Notes: generated by a model not told the origin, from the letters alone. A DNA stretch of 64,000 nt from Rhizobium subbaraonis (GCF_900220975.1 NZ_OBQD01000008.1:1-64000), one strand, 5' to 3'. Counted from the first letter of the stretch, positions 17,760 to 26,474 are shown. Numbers and translations are program-made.

Positions 17760-19097
17760 TTACCGCTTTGCAAAGCGGCTTATATGGCGCGCGCTCCATT
17801 CTTCCCAGTAGTCCAGCCGTTCCAGGTTGACGCCGCCGCGGGCGATCCCGGTTCCGGCATCCGTCATCAGCGATCCGGGCCGATGCGCGCCGAAGGATAG
17901 CGGCTGGCGCAGCCGCTTCCAGCCGCGCCAGCCGAAGACGAGTTTCAGCCTGGCGATATATTCGCTGTCCGCACCCGTGCGCACGTCTTCATAGTAGCCG
18001 GCCTGCGCCAGGGCCTCTTCGCGGCGGAAGAGCGGCGAAGCGGGGTTGAGCCGCGTGAGGGGGTAGACCTGCCGGGCGTAGAAGTGGCCGTGGTCATCGA
18101 CCCGCGCCCAGTTCGACAGGGTGAAGAAAAGCCCCTTGTCCTTCAGAAGCGGCTTCACCTGACGGGCGATCTTTTCGGGATGCGCCCAGTCGTCGGAGTC
18201 CTGACAGGTGACGAACATCCCTCTTGCATTGGCGAGCGCCATGTTCCGAGCCGCATAGGGCCCGCCATTGCCGTCGCGCACGATCAGCCGGACGCGCGGG
18301 TCTCGCCCGGCCAGCTCCCTGACCACGGCGACGGTGTCGTCCGTGCTCGCATCGTCGACGACGACGACCTCGATGTCGCGGTAGGTCTGGGCAAGAAGCG
18401 ACTCGATCGAGCGCCCGATGCGGGCGCCGGTGTTGTAGGCCGGCATGGTCACGGTGACGAGCGGGCCGCGGACGCTGCCGGCGGCAACGCGGCTGGCAAG
18501 GTTGGAGGCCGACATCGGCTTTGCCTGGTCGATCAGGGCGACGGGCGACAGCCCGTGCGAAGACAGATAGGCGTTTGCGAGATCCAGTTGCGTGCCGTCC
18601 TGCGGCATTGCATTGGCGAACAGGAGAAAAAGGTCCGGCTCGCGTGCGCCATTGCCACGGTCGATGGCGGCCTTCGCGGCGGCCAGCGCTTCGTCGCGCC
18701 GGCCTTGCGCCAGAAGCAGGGCAATACGCAGCCCGCTGCTCACAGGTGCGCCGGCGTCCACGAATTCAGCGGCCGTCTCAAGGCTGTAGGCCGCAATCGC
18801 CTCGGTTGCGGCGGCGAGCTGGCGCCCTTTCAGGAGGCCATTTGCCCGCGCTTTTCGCAGAAGCTCCACGCCTGCATCATTCTGCCCGGAGGCAGCCAGC
18901 GAAACGCCGAGCGCCAGTGCCTCGCGCCCCGAGCGCGGCTCGCGGACGAGAGCGCTCGCCGAGCGGTAGCAGCCGAGCCGGTAAAATGCCCAGGCCCGGC
19001 CGGCGCGCTCGCCGTCGGACTGCGACAGTGCAAGCGCTTCCGCAAACCGGTTGGTCGAGATCAGGTATTGGAATTGGATACGACGGAACTGCAGCAC
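17760..19097 (-). CDS. GT2 glycosyltransferase with a helical-repeat N-terminus
   Basis: A 445-aa protein. Residues 1 to about 200 are Ala-rich helical repeats of TPR/Sel1 style. The C-terminal half is a GT-A family 2 transferase: VTVTMPAYNTG, ESLLAQTYRDIEVVVVDDAS, DGNGGPYAARN, and a QDSDDW acid motif. Related two-part proteins occur in rhizobial capsule and surface-polysaccharide loci. The start is uncertain: GTG 19097 fits the beginning of the helical part, whereas a TTG at 19199 adds 34 low-complexity residues. It stands alone, convergent with the porin, so it may serve a different glycan from the rfb cluster. Confidence 0.8.
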   Translation of the reverse strand: MLQFRRIQFQYLISTNRFAEALALSQSDGERAGRAWAFYRLGCYRSASALVREPRSGREALALGVSLAASGQNDAGVELLRKARANGLLKGRQLAAATEAIAAYSLETAAEFVDAGAPVSSGLRIALLLAQGRRDEALAAAKAAIDRGNGAREPDLFLLFANAMPQDGTQLDLANAYLSSHGLSPVALIDQAKPMSASNLASRVAAGSVRGPLVTVTMPAYNTGARIGRSIESLLAQTYRDIEVVVVDDASTDDTVAVVRELAGRDPRVRLIVRDGNGGPYAARNMALANARGMFVTCQDSDDWAHPEKIARQVKPLLKDKGLFFTLSNWARVDDHGHFYARQVYPLTRLNPASPLFRREEALAQAGYYEDVRTGADSEYIARLKLVFGWRGWKRLRQPLSFGAHRPGSLMTDAGTGIARGGVNLERLDYWEEWSARHISRFAKR

Positions 19098-19366
19098 GGA
19101 CCACCCGCTTGCCGGAGATCGTCCAGGGCGGGCGACACCTGTTCCAGATCCCGGCGGATCGATAAACCTCGCAGTAACCAATAGTTTGTGGCAAGGCAAG
19201 GTCGGGCAGCGGGTTGCCCTCAGTTCGGCTCGGTTGTTGCTTGCCTATCGTCAATCCATCGCCTGTTCGAAACCTTGCGGCGTTCGAAGCCTCAGTCCAG
19301 CTGTTGACAGAACGCAGTCCGCTGTCGCACCGATAGGCGCTCCCGCAACAAGCAGCCACGGCCGTC

Positions 19367-19840
19367 ATGTCGAAAACCACACGCGCCACCCAGGCCCTCG
19401 TCCGGGCCGGCATCGCATTTACCACCCACGCCTATGAGTACGATCCGTCCGCCGAGAGGATCGGGATGCAGGCCGCCGAAGCCCTGGGCGAGACGCCGGA
19501 CCGTGTGCTGAAGACCCTGATGGCGGAGGTCGATGGCAAGCCCGTCTGTGTCATCGTGCCGTCCGATTGCGAAGTCAGCATGAAAAAGCTCGCCGCAACC
19601 TTCAAAGGCAAGTCGGCCAGAATGATGAAGCCGTCGGACGCGGAGCGGCTGACGGGCTACCACGTCGGCGGCATCAGTCCGTTGGGCCAGCGCAAGCAGG
19701 TCCCGACCGCAATCGAGGCCATGGCGCTGGCGCATGCGAGCGTCTATGTCAACGGCGGTCAGCGCGGCCTCCAGGTTCGGCTGTCGCCGCACGACATCTG
19801 CAAGGCGCTGAACGCCGTGGCCGCGCCGCTTGTTTCGTAG
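19367..19840 (+). CDS. ybaK: Cys-tRNA(Pro)/Cys-tRNA(Cys) deacylase, YbaK/EbsC family
   Basis: A 157-aa editing enzyme that hydrolyses Cys-tRNA mischarged by prolyl-tRNA synthetase. Seen are the N-terminal TRATQALVRAGIAFTTHAYEYD, VLKTLMAEVDGKPVCVIVPSD with the conserved Lys needed for activity, YHVGGISPLGQRKQVPTAIE (the GGISPxG loop), and VYVNGGQRGLQVRL. The length and motif order are those of YbaK. It lies 99 bases before the aminopeptidase gene. Confidence 0.93.
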   Translation: MSKTTRATQALVRAGIAFTTHAYEYDPSAERIGMQAAEALGETPDRVLKTLMAEVDGKPVCVIVPSDCEVSMKKLAATFKGKSARMMKPSDAERLTGYHVGGISPLGQRKQVPTAIEAMALAHASVYVNGGQRGLQVRLSPHDICKALNAVAAPLVS

Positions 19841-19938
19841 AGACGCAGCGAGTCGCAGCTATCCGCACGCCCGACCTTCTGTTTTTTGCGAATCCGTCCT
19901 AAGAAGGGGGATCGCAATCGAAGACAGCAGGAACCGCG

Positions 19939-21189
19939 ATGAACGCACCCGTTCGCACCGCCCCCGTCGATCCGGCCAAGCTCGAGAAGCTTGCAGATGT
20001 GGCCGTCAATGTCGGCCTTCGGCTGCAGAAGGGGCAGGATCTCGTGATGACCGCGCCGATCGCGGCCCTGCCGCTGGTCCGCCTCATCACCAAGCATGCC
20101 TATATGGCCGGCGCCGGTCTTGTCAGCACGTTCTATGCCGACGAGGAGGCCACGCTTTCGCGCTATCGCTACGCCCCGGACGCCAGTTTTGACCGGGCCA
20201 CGGACTGGCTGTACGAGGGCATGGCAAAGGCCTATGCCGATGGCGCCGCCCGCCTGGCGATCGCCGGTGACAATCCCATGCTGCTTGCCGGCGAGGATCC
20301 CGCCAAGGTCGCCCGAGCCAACAGGGCGAACTCGATTGCCTACAAGCCGGCACTGGAGAAGATCGCCAATTTCGACATCAACTGGAACATCGTTTCCTAT
20401 CCCAACCCGTCCTGGGCCCGGCAGGTGTTTCCGAACGATCCCGAGGACGTGGCGGTCGAGAAGCTCGCCAATGCGATCTTCGCCGCGTCGCGCGTCGACC
20501 TGGATGATCCGATCGGCGCCTGGAAGGCGCACAATGCGAACCTGCGCAGCCGTTCCACCTGGCTGAACGGCGAGCGCTTTTCGGCCCTTCATTTCAAAGG
20601 GCCGGGGACGGACCTCACCATCGGTCTTGCCGATGGTCACGAGTGGCATGGCGGGGCCTCGACCGCAAAGAACGGCATCACCTGCAACCCGAACATCCCG
20701 ACCGAAGAAGTCTTCACCACCCCGCACGCATTGCGCGTCGAAGGGCATGTTTCCAGCACCAAGCCCCTTTCGCATCAAGGGACCCTCATCGATGACATCC
20801 GCGTGCGCTTCGAGGGCGGCCGCATCGTGGAGGCGCACGCGTCGAAGGGCGAGGCCGTCCTTGTCAAGGTCCTCGACACCGACGCCGGCGCGCGCCGCCT
20901 GGGCGAGGTCGCGCTGGTTCCGCATTCCTCGCCGATCTCGGCGAGCGGGTTGCTGTTCTACAACACCCTTTTCGACGAAAACGCCGCCTGCCATATCGCG
21001 CTCGGCCAGTGCTATTCGAAGTGCTTCCTGGATGGCGCGAACCTCTCGCCGGAGCAGATCGCCGCACAGGGCGGAAATTCGAGCCTGATCCACATCGACT
21101 GGATGATCGGCTCGGACAAGATCGACATCGATGGCGTCCGGGTTGACGGCAGCCGCGTTCCGGTGATGCGCGGCGGTGAATGGGCATGA
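19939..21189 (+). CDS. M29 family aminopeptidase (AmpS-like)
   Basis: A cytoplasmic metallo-aminopeptidase of 416 aa. M29 signatures visible are GLRLQKGQDLVMTAPIAALP near the N-terminus, then NIVSYPNPSWA, TDLTIGLADGHEWHGG, NIPTEEVFTTPHALRVEG, SSPISASGLLFYNTLFDENA with CHIALGQCY, and the terminal HIDWMIGSDKIDIDG. These contain the Glu, His, Tyr and Asp metal and catalytic residues. Its end overlaps or abuts the ProC-like gene, so they are probably co-transcribed. Confidence 0.93.
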   Translation: MNAPVRTAPVDPAKLEKLADVAVNVGLRLQKGQDLVMTAPIAALPLVRLITKHAYMAGAGLVSTFYADEEATLSRYRYAPDASFDRATDWLYEGMAKAYADGAARLAIAGDNPMLLAGEDPAKVARANRANSIAYKPALEKIANFDINWNIVSYPNPSWARQVFPNDPEDVAVEKLANAIFAASRVDLDDPIGAWKAHNANLRSRSTWLNGERFSALHFKGPGTDLTIGLADGHEWHGGASTAKNGITCNPNIPTEEVFTTPHALRVEGHVSSTKPLSHQGTLIDDIRVRFEGGRIVEAHASKGEAVLVKVLDTDAGARRLGEVALVPHSSPISASGLLFYNTLFDENAACHIALGQCYSKCFLDGANLSPEQIAAQGGNSSLIHIDWMIGSDKIDIDGVRVDGSRVPVMRGGEWA

Positions 21190-21196
21190 GGATCGC

Positions 21197-21985
21197 GTGA
21201 CGACGATCGGTGTCATTGGCGGCGGAGGTTGGCTCGCGGGTGCGCTTCTGCGCCCCGCGCTGCAGGATGGTCTGCTGCGGCCGGACAGGCTGATTCTCTC
21301 GTCGCGCTCCGGCCGCGTGCCGGGTTTCGAGGAATGGCCGGATATTGAGGTGACGGCCGACAACGAGGAACTGGCGACAGCGTCGGACATCGTGATGCTC
21401 TGCGTTCGTCCGCAGGATCTGGCCGAGATCGCGGTCGACCTGCGCGATCGGCTGCTCATATCCGTCGTCGCCGGCGTGACGGTGGCGGATCTGGCCCGGA
21501 GCTACCGCGCGACACGTGTTGTGCGCGCAATGCCCAATGCCTGCGCCGAGCACCGGCTGTCGTTCACACCCTGGTTCGCCACCGACAGCGTGACGGATCG
21601 CGAAGCCGATTTCGTCTACCGGTTCTTCTCCGCCTCCGGGCAGGCGCATGGAATTCTCGAGGAGGCGCAGCTCGATTACTTCACCGCGTTGACCGGCTCT
21701 GGACCTGCATTTCCGGCACTTTTTGCCGATGCCATGATCCGCCACGCGATCGGCGCGGGGCTCGATCCGGAGACGGCAGATGCCGCCGTGCGTCAGCTTT
21801 TCCTGGGAGCGGGTGTGTTGATGGCGGAATCGGACACAACACCGTCGGATCTCGTCGACGTCTTCCTCGACTACCGTGGCACCACCGCCGCCGGCCTTTC
21901 GGCGATGATCGAGGCGGACATAGCCTCGCCCATCTTTCGCGGCCTCTCGGCCGCCCGCCGGCGCGCCTCCAAGGGGCTGGTCTGA
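21197..21985 (+). CDS. pyrroline-5-carboxylate reductase-like protein
   Basis: A 262-aa NAD(P)-dependent reductase of the ProC family. It has a Rossmann start IGVIGGGGWLAGALLRPAL, the VMLCVRPQDL strand, VVAGVTVADL, RAMPNACAE, and the catalytic-end pattern ALTGSGPAFPALFADAM. The C-terminal signature usually includes a GGTT motif. Here it reads DYRGTTAAGLSAM, so proline-pathway activity is likely but not assured. GTG 21197 with TGAGG 5 bases upstream is preferred to GTG 21176. It follows the aminopeptidase gene by 7 bases. Confidence 0.82.
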   Translation: MTTIGVIGGGGWLAGALLRPALQDGLLRPDRLILSSRSGRVPGFEEWPDIEVTADNEELATASDIVMLCVRPQDLAEIAVDLRDRLLISVVAGVTVADLARSYRATRVVRAMPNACAEHRLSFTPWFATDSVTDREADFVYRFFSASGQAHGILEEAQLDYFTALTGSGPAFPALFADAMIRHAIGAGLDPETADAAVRQLFLGAGVLMAESDTTPSDLVDVFLDYRGTTAAGLSAMIEADIASPIFRGLSAARRRASKGLV

Positions 21986-22081
21986 GCTTTCAGGTCTTCG
22001 GCTAAATCGGCTCCGGCGGCATTGCCCCGGCGGCATTGCCATTGCGTCGGGCACCGTTGACGCGGCATGGGTTCGGTCCTA

Positions 22082-22102
22082 TTTTTAGAATTATTCTAAA
22101 AA
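22082..22102. promoter_or_regulatory. Irr iron-control element (ICE box) upstream of mbfA
   Basis: A perfect 21-bp palindrome: arms TTTTTAGAAT and ATTCTAAAAA around one central T. The core TTTAGAA-N3-TTCTAAA is the known ICE/Irr-box pattern. It ends 10 bases before the mbfA ATG and abuts its ribosome site, so bound Irr should block expression when iron is low. In Agrobacterium and Bradyrhizobium, mbfA is an established Irr target. Occupancy here is inferred. Confidence 0.9.
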
Positions 22103-22112
22103 AGGTTTCCTG

Positions 22113-23096
22113 ATGCTCTCCCGTTTTTTCCGCAGCTACAAGCGCTCTCTGGAATCGCTTAGCGAACAGGAGATACTGGCCCTCGCCATCTCGTCCGAGG
22201 AGGACGACAGCCGCATCTACCTCGCCTATGCCGATGCGCTGCGGGAAACTTCGCCGCACACCGCGCACATGTTTGCCGAAATGGCGCAGGAGGAGAACGA
22301 GCATCGCCGCATGCTGATCGACATGCACATCCGCAGGTTCGGAGAGCGCATCCCGCTCGTCCGGCGCGAGCATGTCCGCGACTTTCCCGAGCGCAAGCCT
22401 GACTGGCTGATCGCCAACATGCCTGTCCAGACGGCGCGTGCGCAGGCCAAAGCGATGGAGGAAGCCGCCCACCGGTTCTACCTTCAGGCGGCGTCGCGGG
22501 CGACCGATGCGCCCACCCGAAAGCTTCTCGGCGACCTGGCGATCGCTGAGAAATCCCATGAGGACAAGGCCCGCCATATGCGCGAGGGCGAGGAGAACGC
22601 GGCAGCCATTGCCGACGAGGACCAGGTCGCCCGCCGCCAGTTCATCCTCACCTACGTCCAGCCGGGGCTTGCCGGCCTGATGGACGGGTCCGTTTCGACG
22701 CTGGCACCGATCTTCGCCGCGGCGTTTGCCACGCAGGATACCTGGCAGACCTTTCTCGTTGGCCTCTCCGCATCCGTCGGCGCCGGCATATCGATGGGCT
22801 TTACCGAGGCGGCCCATGACGACGGCAAGATTTCCGGCCGTGGTTCGCCGGTCAAGCGCGGGCTGGCGTCCGGCATCATGACCGCGCTCGGCGGTCTCGG
22901 CCATGCGCTGCCCTATCTGATCCCGCATTTCGGGATCGCCACCACCATTGCGGCCTCGGTCGTCTTCGTCGAGCTTTGGGCGATCGCCTTCATCCAGAAC
23001 CGTTTCATGGAGACGCCTTTCTGGCGTGCCGCCTTCCAGGTGGTGCTGGGCGGCGGGCTGGTGTTTGCCTGCGGTGTGCTGATTGGCAACGCCTGA
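22113..23096 (+). CDS. mbfA: membrane-bound ferritin MbfA (rubrerythrin plus VIT1 domains)
   Basis: A 327-aa inner-membrane iron exporter/ferritin. The N-terminal half is a di-iron rubrerythrin domain: EEDDSRIYLAYADAL, MAQEENEHRRMLID, MEEAAHRFYLQAA and AEKSHEDKARH supply the Glu and His ligands. The C-terminal half is a VIT1/CCC1-like domain with five hydrophobic segments, including GLMDGSVSTLAPIFAAAFAT. This two-part layout is unique to the erythrin-vacuolar iron transport family, which protects against iron and peroxide stress. AAAGG precedes ATG 22113. It is a single-gene unit with an ICE box upstream. Confidence 0.94.
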   Translation: MLSRFFRSYKRSLESLSEQEILALAISSEEDDSRIYLAYADALRETSPHTAHMFAEMAQEENEHRRMLIDMHIRRFGERIPLVRREHVRDFPERKPDWLIANMPVQTARAQAKAMEEAAHRFYLQAASRATDAPTRKLLGDLAIAEKSHEDKARHMREGEENAAAIADEDQVARRQFILTYVQPGLAGLMDGSVSTLAPIFAAAFATQDTWQTFLVGLSASVGAGISMGFTEAAHDDGKISGRGSPVKRGLASGIMTALGGLGHALPYLIPHFGIATTIAASVVFVELWAIAFIQNRFMETPFWRAAFQVVLGGGLVFACGVLIGNA

Positions 23097-23108
23097 CCCG
23101 AAACGGAA

Positions 23109-23130
23109 ACGGCGGCCGTGGGGCCGCCGT
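23109..23130. terminator. hairpin between convergent mbfA and the protease gene
   Basis: Nine-base perfect arms ACGGCGGCC and GGCCGCCGT around a 4-base loop lie 13 bases past the mbfA stop. There is no U run on the plus side. It may end transcription in either direction with help from Rho. Confidence 0.5.
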
Positions 23131-23162
23131 ACACTGCACTCCGGAATGTCTTGGCGCAGTGC

Positions 23163-23780
23163 CTACTTGCCGACCGACGACACCATGAGCGCATCGCCAT
23201 TCTCGATGGAGACCCAGCGACCAGGGTGGAAGGAGGCCTGCCGCTTCAGGTAGCGATAGGGCGTCTCGGTCCACAGCTTCACGTCGCCGTCCAGGTTGTC
23301 GAGGATGTAGTCGCCATCGGTGGAACGTACCGTGAGCACCGCATGACCCTCGCCATCCGGCTTGCGCACAACGGTGATCAACAGGTCTGCAGCCGAAAAG
23401 CCGTGCTCGATCAGCTTGCGGCGCTTCAAAAGCACGAAGTCCTCGCAGTCGCCGGCCGTGTCCGGATAGGCCCAGTGCTCGTCCTTGCCGTAGAGCTCCT
23501 TGTCGGTGACGGGCGTGAGCTCGTGGTTGATGGTGCTGTTGATGTTGCGAACGACGTTCCAGCCGAACTCGGTCACCTTTGCCGGGCCCGGATCGCGTTG
23601 GCCGGCGGCACATTCGGACCGGTATTGCTGGCAGAACTCGTAGTGACCGATCGGTTGCGAGGTGATGGCGCCGGTCTGCATCGAAAGGGCGGAAGCGGGT
23701 GCCGAAAACGTTGCTGAAGATGATACAAAAAGGGCTGAAATTGCCACAAAGAATGCCTTAGCACCAATCATTCGCGCCAT
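23163..23780 (-). CDS. transglutaminase-like cysteine peptidase, BTLCP family
   Basis: A 205-aa exported protein with a signal peptide (to about residue 31, APASA) and a bacterial transglutaminase-like cysteine proteinase domain. The catalytic triad is visible: Cys in AGDCEDFVLLKRRKL, His in GEGHAVLTVRS, and Asp in YILDNLDGDV. The family occurs widely in Rhizobiaceae, and some members (LapG) process surface adhesins. No adhesin or LapD gene is nearby, so a LapG role is not supported here. ATG 23780 follows GAGGGGAC. Confidence 0.88.
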   Translation of the reverse strand: MARMIGAKAFFVAISALFVSSSATFSAPASALSMQTGAITSQPIGHYEFCQQYRSECAAGQRDPGPAKVTEFGWNVVRNINSTINHELTPVTDKELYGKDEHWAYPDTAGDCEDFVLLKRRKLIEHGFSAADLLITVVRKPDGEGHAVLTVRSTDGDYILDNLDGDVKLWTETPYRYLKRQASFHPGRWVSIENGDALMVSSVGK

Positions 23781-23891
23781 TGGGTGTCCCCTCAATCGTT
23801 AACAAAACGTTAAATTTTTAGGGGGCTGGTCGTCAATCACGATAATTCGCAATGCGGCAACATGGTTAAAATGCGCCGCCTTGCGTGGCAT

Positions 23892-24710
23892 TCATGCAGC
23901 ATCAACCATGTGGGAAACCGCCTCTTTGAGCTTCTCGATATCCTCCGGGCGCGACAGGCGATGGTCGCCGTCACGGATGAGCGTCAGCACGGCGTCGTCG
24001 CCGGACAGGTGCTCCATCAGGCGGATCGCATGGGTGTAGGGCACGTCCGGATCTTCCATGCCCTGCAGCACGTGCACCGGGCAGCCGGTGTCGAGCACAC
24101 CGCCGAGCACCCGGTTCCGGCGACCGTCCTCGATCAGCTTCAGCGTGTAGACGTTCGGCTCGGGACCGTAGGGCGTCGGCTCCTCGAAATAGCCGCGCTC
24201 GGCAAGCGAGGTCCGCTCGGCCTCGGTGAGGTTGGGCTCGATCAGCTCGCTGGTGAAATCGGGCGCGGGCGCGATCAGGACCATGCCGGCGATGTCCTCC
24301 ACCCGGCCCGCCCGGCGCAGCTCCTGGGCGACCCTGAGCGCCAGCCATCCGCCCATCGACGAGCCGACAAGGATCATGCGTCCGGTGCCGAGGTGCCGGC
24401 GCGCATGGTCGATCACGGCCAGCGCCTCTTCCAGCCAGCGCGAAATCGTGCCGTCCGCAAAGGCACCGCCCGACGCGCCGTGGCCGGAATAGTCGAAACG
24501 GATGCAGCCGGTGCCGAGCTGTGCGGCGAGGCCTGCGAGTTCGGCTGCCTTGGTTCCCGTCATGTCGGATCGGTAGCCGCCGAGCCAGACGAGATGTGCA
24601 TGCCGGTTGCCGGGGTTTTCGCCAAGCAGGCGCATGGCGATCTGTCTGCTGTCGGGGCCCGTCCCCACCAAAAGCGTGGCGTCGGTCTCTCTCGTTTCTT
24701 CTGCGCTCAT
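23892..24710 (-). CDS. alpha/beta hydrolase (ABHD10-like serine hydrolase)
   Basis: A 272-aa cytosolic alpha/beta hydrolase. The nucleophile elbow is GSSMGGWLALR, the acid lies in QGMEDPDVPYTHA, and the base is in RDGDHRLSRPED. The oxyanion strand HLVWLGGYRSDMTGTKA and FDYSGHGAS match the ABHD10 branch, whose mitochondrial members are thioesterases or deglucuronidases. ATG 24710 has GGAGAAACGC upstream and is preferred to a start at 24803. It is divergent from infC. Substrate unknown. Confidence 0.88.
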   Translation of the reverse strand: MSAEETRETDATLLVGTGPDSRQIAMRLLGENPGNRHAHLVWLGGYRSDMTGTKAAELAGLAAQLGTGCIRFDYSGHGASGGAFADGTISRWLEEALAVIDHARRHLGTGRMILVGSSMGGWLALRVAQELRRAGRVEDIAGMVLIAPAPDFTSELIEPNLTEAERTSLAERGYFEEPTPYGPEPNVYTLKLIEDGRRNRVLGGVLDTGCPVHVLQGMEDPDVPYTHAIRLMEHLSGDDAVLTLIRDGDHRLSRPEDIEKLKEAVSHMVDAA

Positions 24711-24951
24711 GCGTTTCTCCTGAAGTGCCGCGTGCGGCCGCGCTCCATGCCGGCGGGACCGCCTCTTGAGCCCTGATCTACACGATTTCGCCGAGGACGG
24801 CACAGATGGTGATTTTTTCCGCGCGACATGCTATTGACTTCGCCTCGGCGATTGACACATTGCCGCCAAGCAGCGCGTATGCGCAACGCCGGCGGCAGGA
24901 TCGCCCAGCACATGCGATCCCTATCCGAAACGATTCGAGGAGAATACGACC

Positions 24952-25491
24952 ATTCGCAGACCCTTCAAAGCGGACGCTCCGGTCAAGGACGGCCCCCGCT
25001 CAAACCGTGAAATCCGGATCCCCCGGATTCAGCTCATCGATGCCGAAGGCGTAAACCACGGCATCGTGCCCACCGATCAGGCCCTTCGCATGGCGGAAGA
25101 CGCCGGTCTCGATCTCGTGGAGATTTCCCCCAACACCGATCCGCCGGTGTGCAAGATTCTCGATCTCGGCAAGCTGAAGTACGCCAACCAGAAGAAGGCG
25201 GCCGAAGCGCGCAAGAAGCAGAAGATCGTCGAGATCAAGGAAATCAAGATGCGCCCAAACATCGACACGCACGATTACGACGTGAAGATGAAGGCGATGA
25301 ACCGGTTCTTCGAAGACGGCGACAAGGTCAAGGTGACGTTGAAGTTCCGCGGCCGCGAAATGGCCCACCAGGAACTTGGCATGAAGCTTCTGCTTCAGGT
25401 CAAGGAAGACACGCAGACGATCGCCAAGGTCGAGGCAGAGCCGAAGCTCGAAGGCCGTCAGATGATGATGGTGCTTGCACCCCGGACGTGA
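24952..25491 (+). CDS. infC: translation initiation factor IF-3, AUU start
   Basis: A 179-aa initiation factor that binds the 30S subunit and checks start codons. Translation from ATT 24952 gives the conserved rhizobial N-terminus (I)[17 protein letters not shown], followed by [20 protein letters not shown], the linker [11 protein letters not shown], and the C-domain [26 protein letters not shown] lies 8 bases upstream. No ATG or GTG occurs in frame before residue 39, within the N-domain. AUU starts are known to let IF-3 repress its own synthesis, so autoregulation is inferred. It is divergent from the hydrolase gene. Confidence 0.95.
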   Translation: MRRPFKADAPVKDGPRSNREIRIPRIQLIDAEGVNHGIVPTDQALRMAEDAGLDLVEISPNTDPPVCKILDLGKLKYANQKKAAEARKKQKIVEIKEIKMRPNIDTHDYDVKMKAMNRFFEDGDKVKVTLKFRGREMAHQELGMKLLLQVKEDTQTIAKVEAEPKLEGRQMMMVLAPRT

Positions 25492-25544
25492 CCGACGGGC
25501 CGGCCGTCCGGCCGGCTTGGGTGACGACCCATGAAATGTGCATG

Positions 25545-25567
25545 AGCCGCCGACCTGGCGGCTTTTT
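25545..25567 (+). terminator. intrinsic terminator after infC
   Basis: AGCCGCC, a short loop, then GGCGGCTTTTT lies 54 bases beyond the infC stop. A second GC-only hairpin (GCCGGCC/GGCCGGC, 25499-25516) precedes it. Together they separate infC from rpmI, although some read-through is likely. Confidence 0.75.
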
Positions 25568-25733
25568 GCATTCTGGCACAGACGCCGAGATCTCAGGAAT
25601 CCGGTTGCGCTTTCGGGGCACTTCGGTTACAAGCCCCCGTCCGAACGGTCCGGCAGGGCATGCCGTGGCCGTTCTTTACGCTGGAGATGTGCCTCGTCAG
25701 CCGTCTCGAAACCAAGAAGAATGGAGTAGCAAA

Positions 25734-25937
25734 ATGCCCAAGATGAAGACGAAATCGTCTGCCAAGAAGCGGTTCAAGATCACCGCTACCGGCAAGGTCC
25801 GTGCTGCCGCCGCCGGCAAGCGTCACGGCATGATCAAGCGTACCAACAAGTTCATTCGCGACGCGCGTGGAACCATGGTTCTCGCCGAGCCCGATGGCAA
25901 GAAGGTCATCAAGAACTACCTGCCGAACGGTCTCTGA
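25734..25937 (+). CDS. rpmI: 50S ribosomal protein L35
   Basis: A 67-aa basic ribosomal protein: [20 protein letters not shown], then [20 protein letters not shown] and a C-terminal [11 protein letters not shown] 25734 is the conserved start. It is followed 39 bases later by rplT, the usual rpmI-rplT pair. In other bacteria L20 represses this operon through its leader RNA. The 240-base leader here could carry such a site, but I could not define one. Confidence 0.97.
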   Translation: MPKMKTKSSAKKRFKITATGKVRAAAAGKRHGMIKRTNKFIRDARGTMVLAEPDGKKVIKNYLPNGL

Positions 25938-25976
25938 GACTTTCAGGCATTTTGGACACGTTAAGGAGATCATGAC

Positions 25977-26381
25977 ATGGCACGTGTAAAACGCGGCGTT
26001 ACCGCCCACGCCAAGCACAAGAAGACGCTGAAGGCAGCCAAGGGCTTCTACGGCCGTCGCAAGAACACCATCCGCGCCGCCAAGGCAGCGGTTGACCGTT
26101 CCAAGCAGTACGCCTACCGCGACCGCAAGGTAAACAAGCGCAACTTCCGCGCTCTCTGGATCCAGCGCATCAACGCTGCCGTCCGCGAATTCGGCCTGAC
26201 CTACGGCCGCTTCATCGACGGCCTCAACAAGGCCGGCATCGAAGTCGACCGCAAGGTCCTCTCCGACATGGCGATCCATGAGCCGGCAGCGTTCGGCGCT
26301 CTCGTCGCAGCTTCCAAGAAGGCGCTCGAGTACCTCAAGGACGCTGGCACCACCAACGAGTTTGAAAGCGCGGTTCGTTAA
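25977..26381 (+). CDS. rplT: 50S ribosomal protein L20
   Basis: A 134-aa rRNA-binding assembly protein. [37 protein letters not shown] and [20 protein letters not shown] are its standard N-terminal and core motifs, with [18 protein letters not shown] later. The ribosome site AAGGAGA precedes the ATG. The stop abuts the structured leader of pheS. It has the length typical of alphaproteobacteria, with about 15 extra C-terminal residues over E. coli L20. Confidence 0.98.
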   Translation: MARVKRGVTAHAKHKKTLKAAKGFYGRRKNTIRAAKAAVDRSKQYAYRDRKVNKRNFRALWIQRINAAVREFGLTYGRFIDGLNKAGIEVDRKVLSDMAIHEPAAFGALVAASKKALEYLKDAGTTNEFESAVR

Positions 26382-26453
26382 GCCAGCGCTTCCCAAGCCT
26401 TTGTACATAGAAGTTGGGAAACCCGCGCTGGCAGGGCTGGCGCGGGTTTTTCT
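26382..26453 (+). terminator. terminator with competing antiterminator fold before pheS
   Basis: A strong terminator is formed by AAACCCGCGC (26419-26428) and GCGCGGGTTT (26440-26449), followed by TTTCTTT. The segment right after the rplT stop can instead pair with its 5' arm: GCCAGCGC (26382-26389) with GCGCTGGC (26425-26432), stacked on TTCCCAA (26390-26396) with TTGGGAA (26414-26420). The two folds exclude each other, as in attenuators. No ATG-started leader peptide lies in the interval. A ribosome finishing rplT would cover the antiterminator strand. Confidence 0.65.
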
Positions 26454-26474
26454 TTGAGCCAATGGATTTGAGCA

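Noticed and set aside
23163-23780. The transglutaminase-like protease as LapG of a biofilm adhesin system
   Set aside because: No LapD, large adhesin or type I secretion gene is adjacent. Only the general family call is supported.
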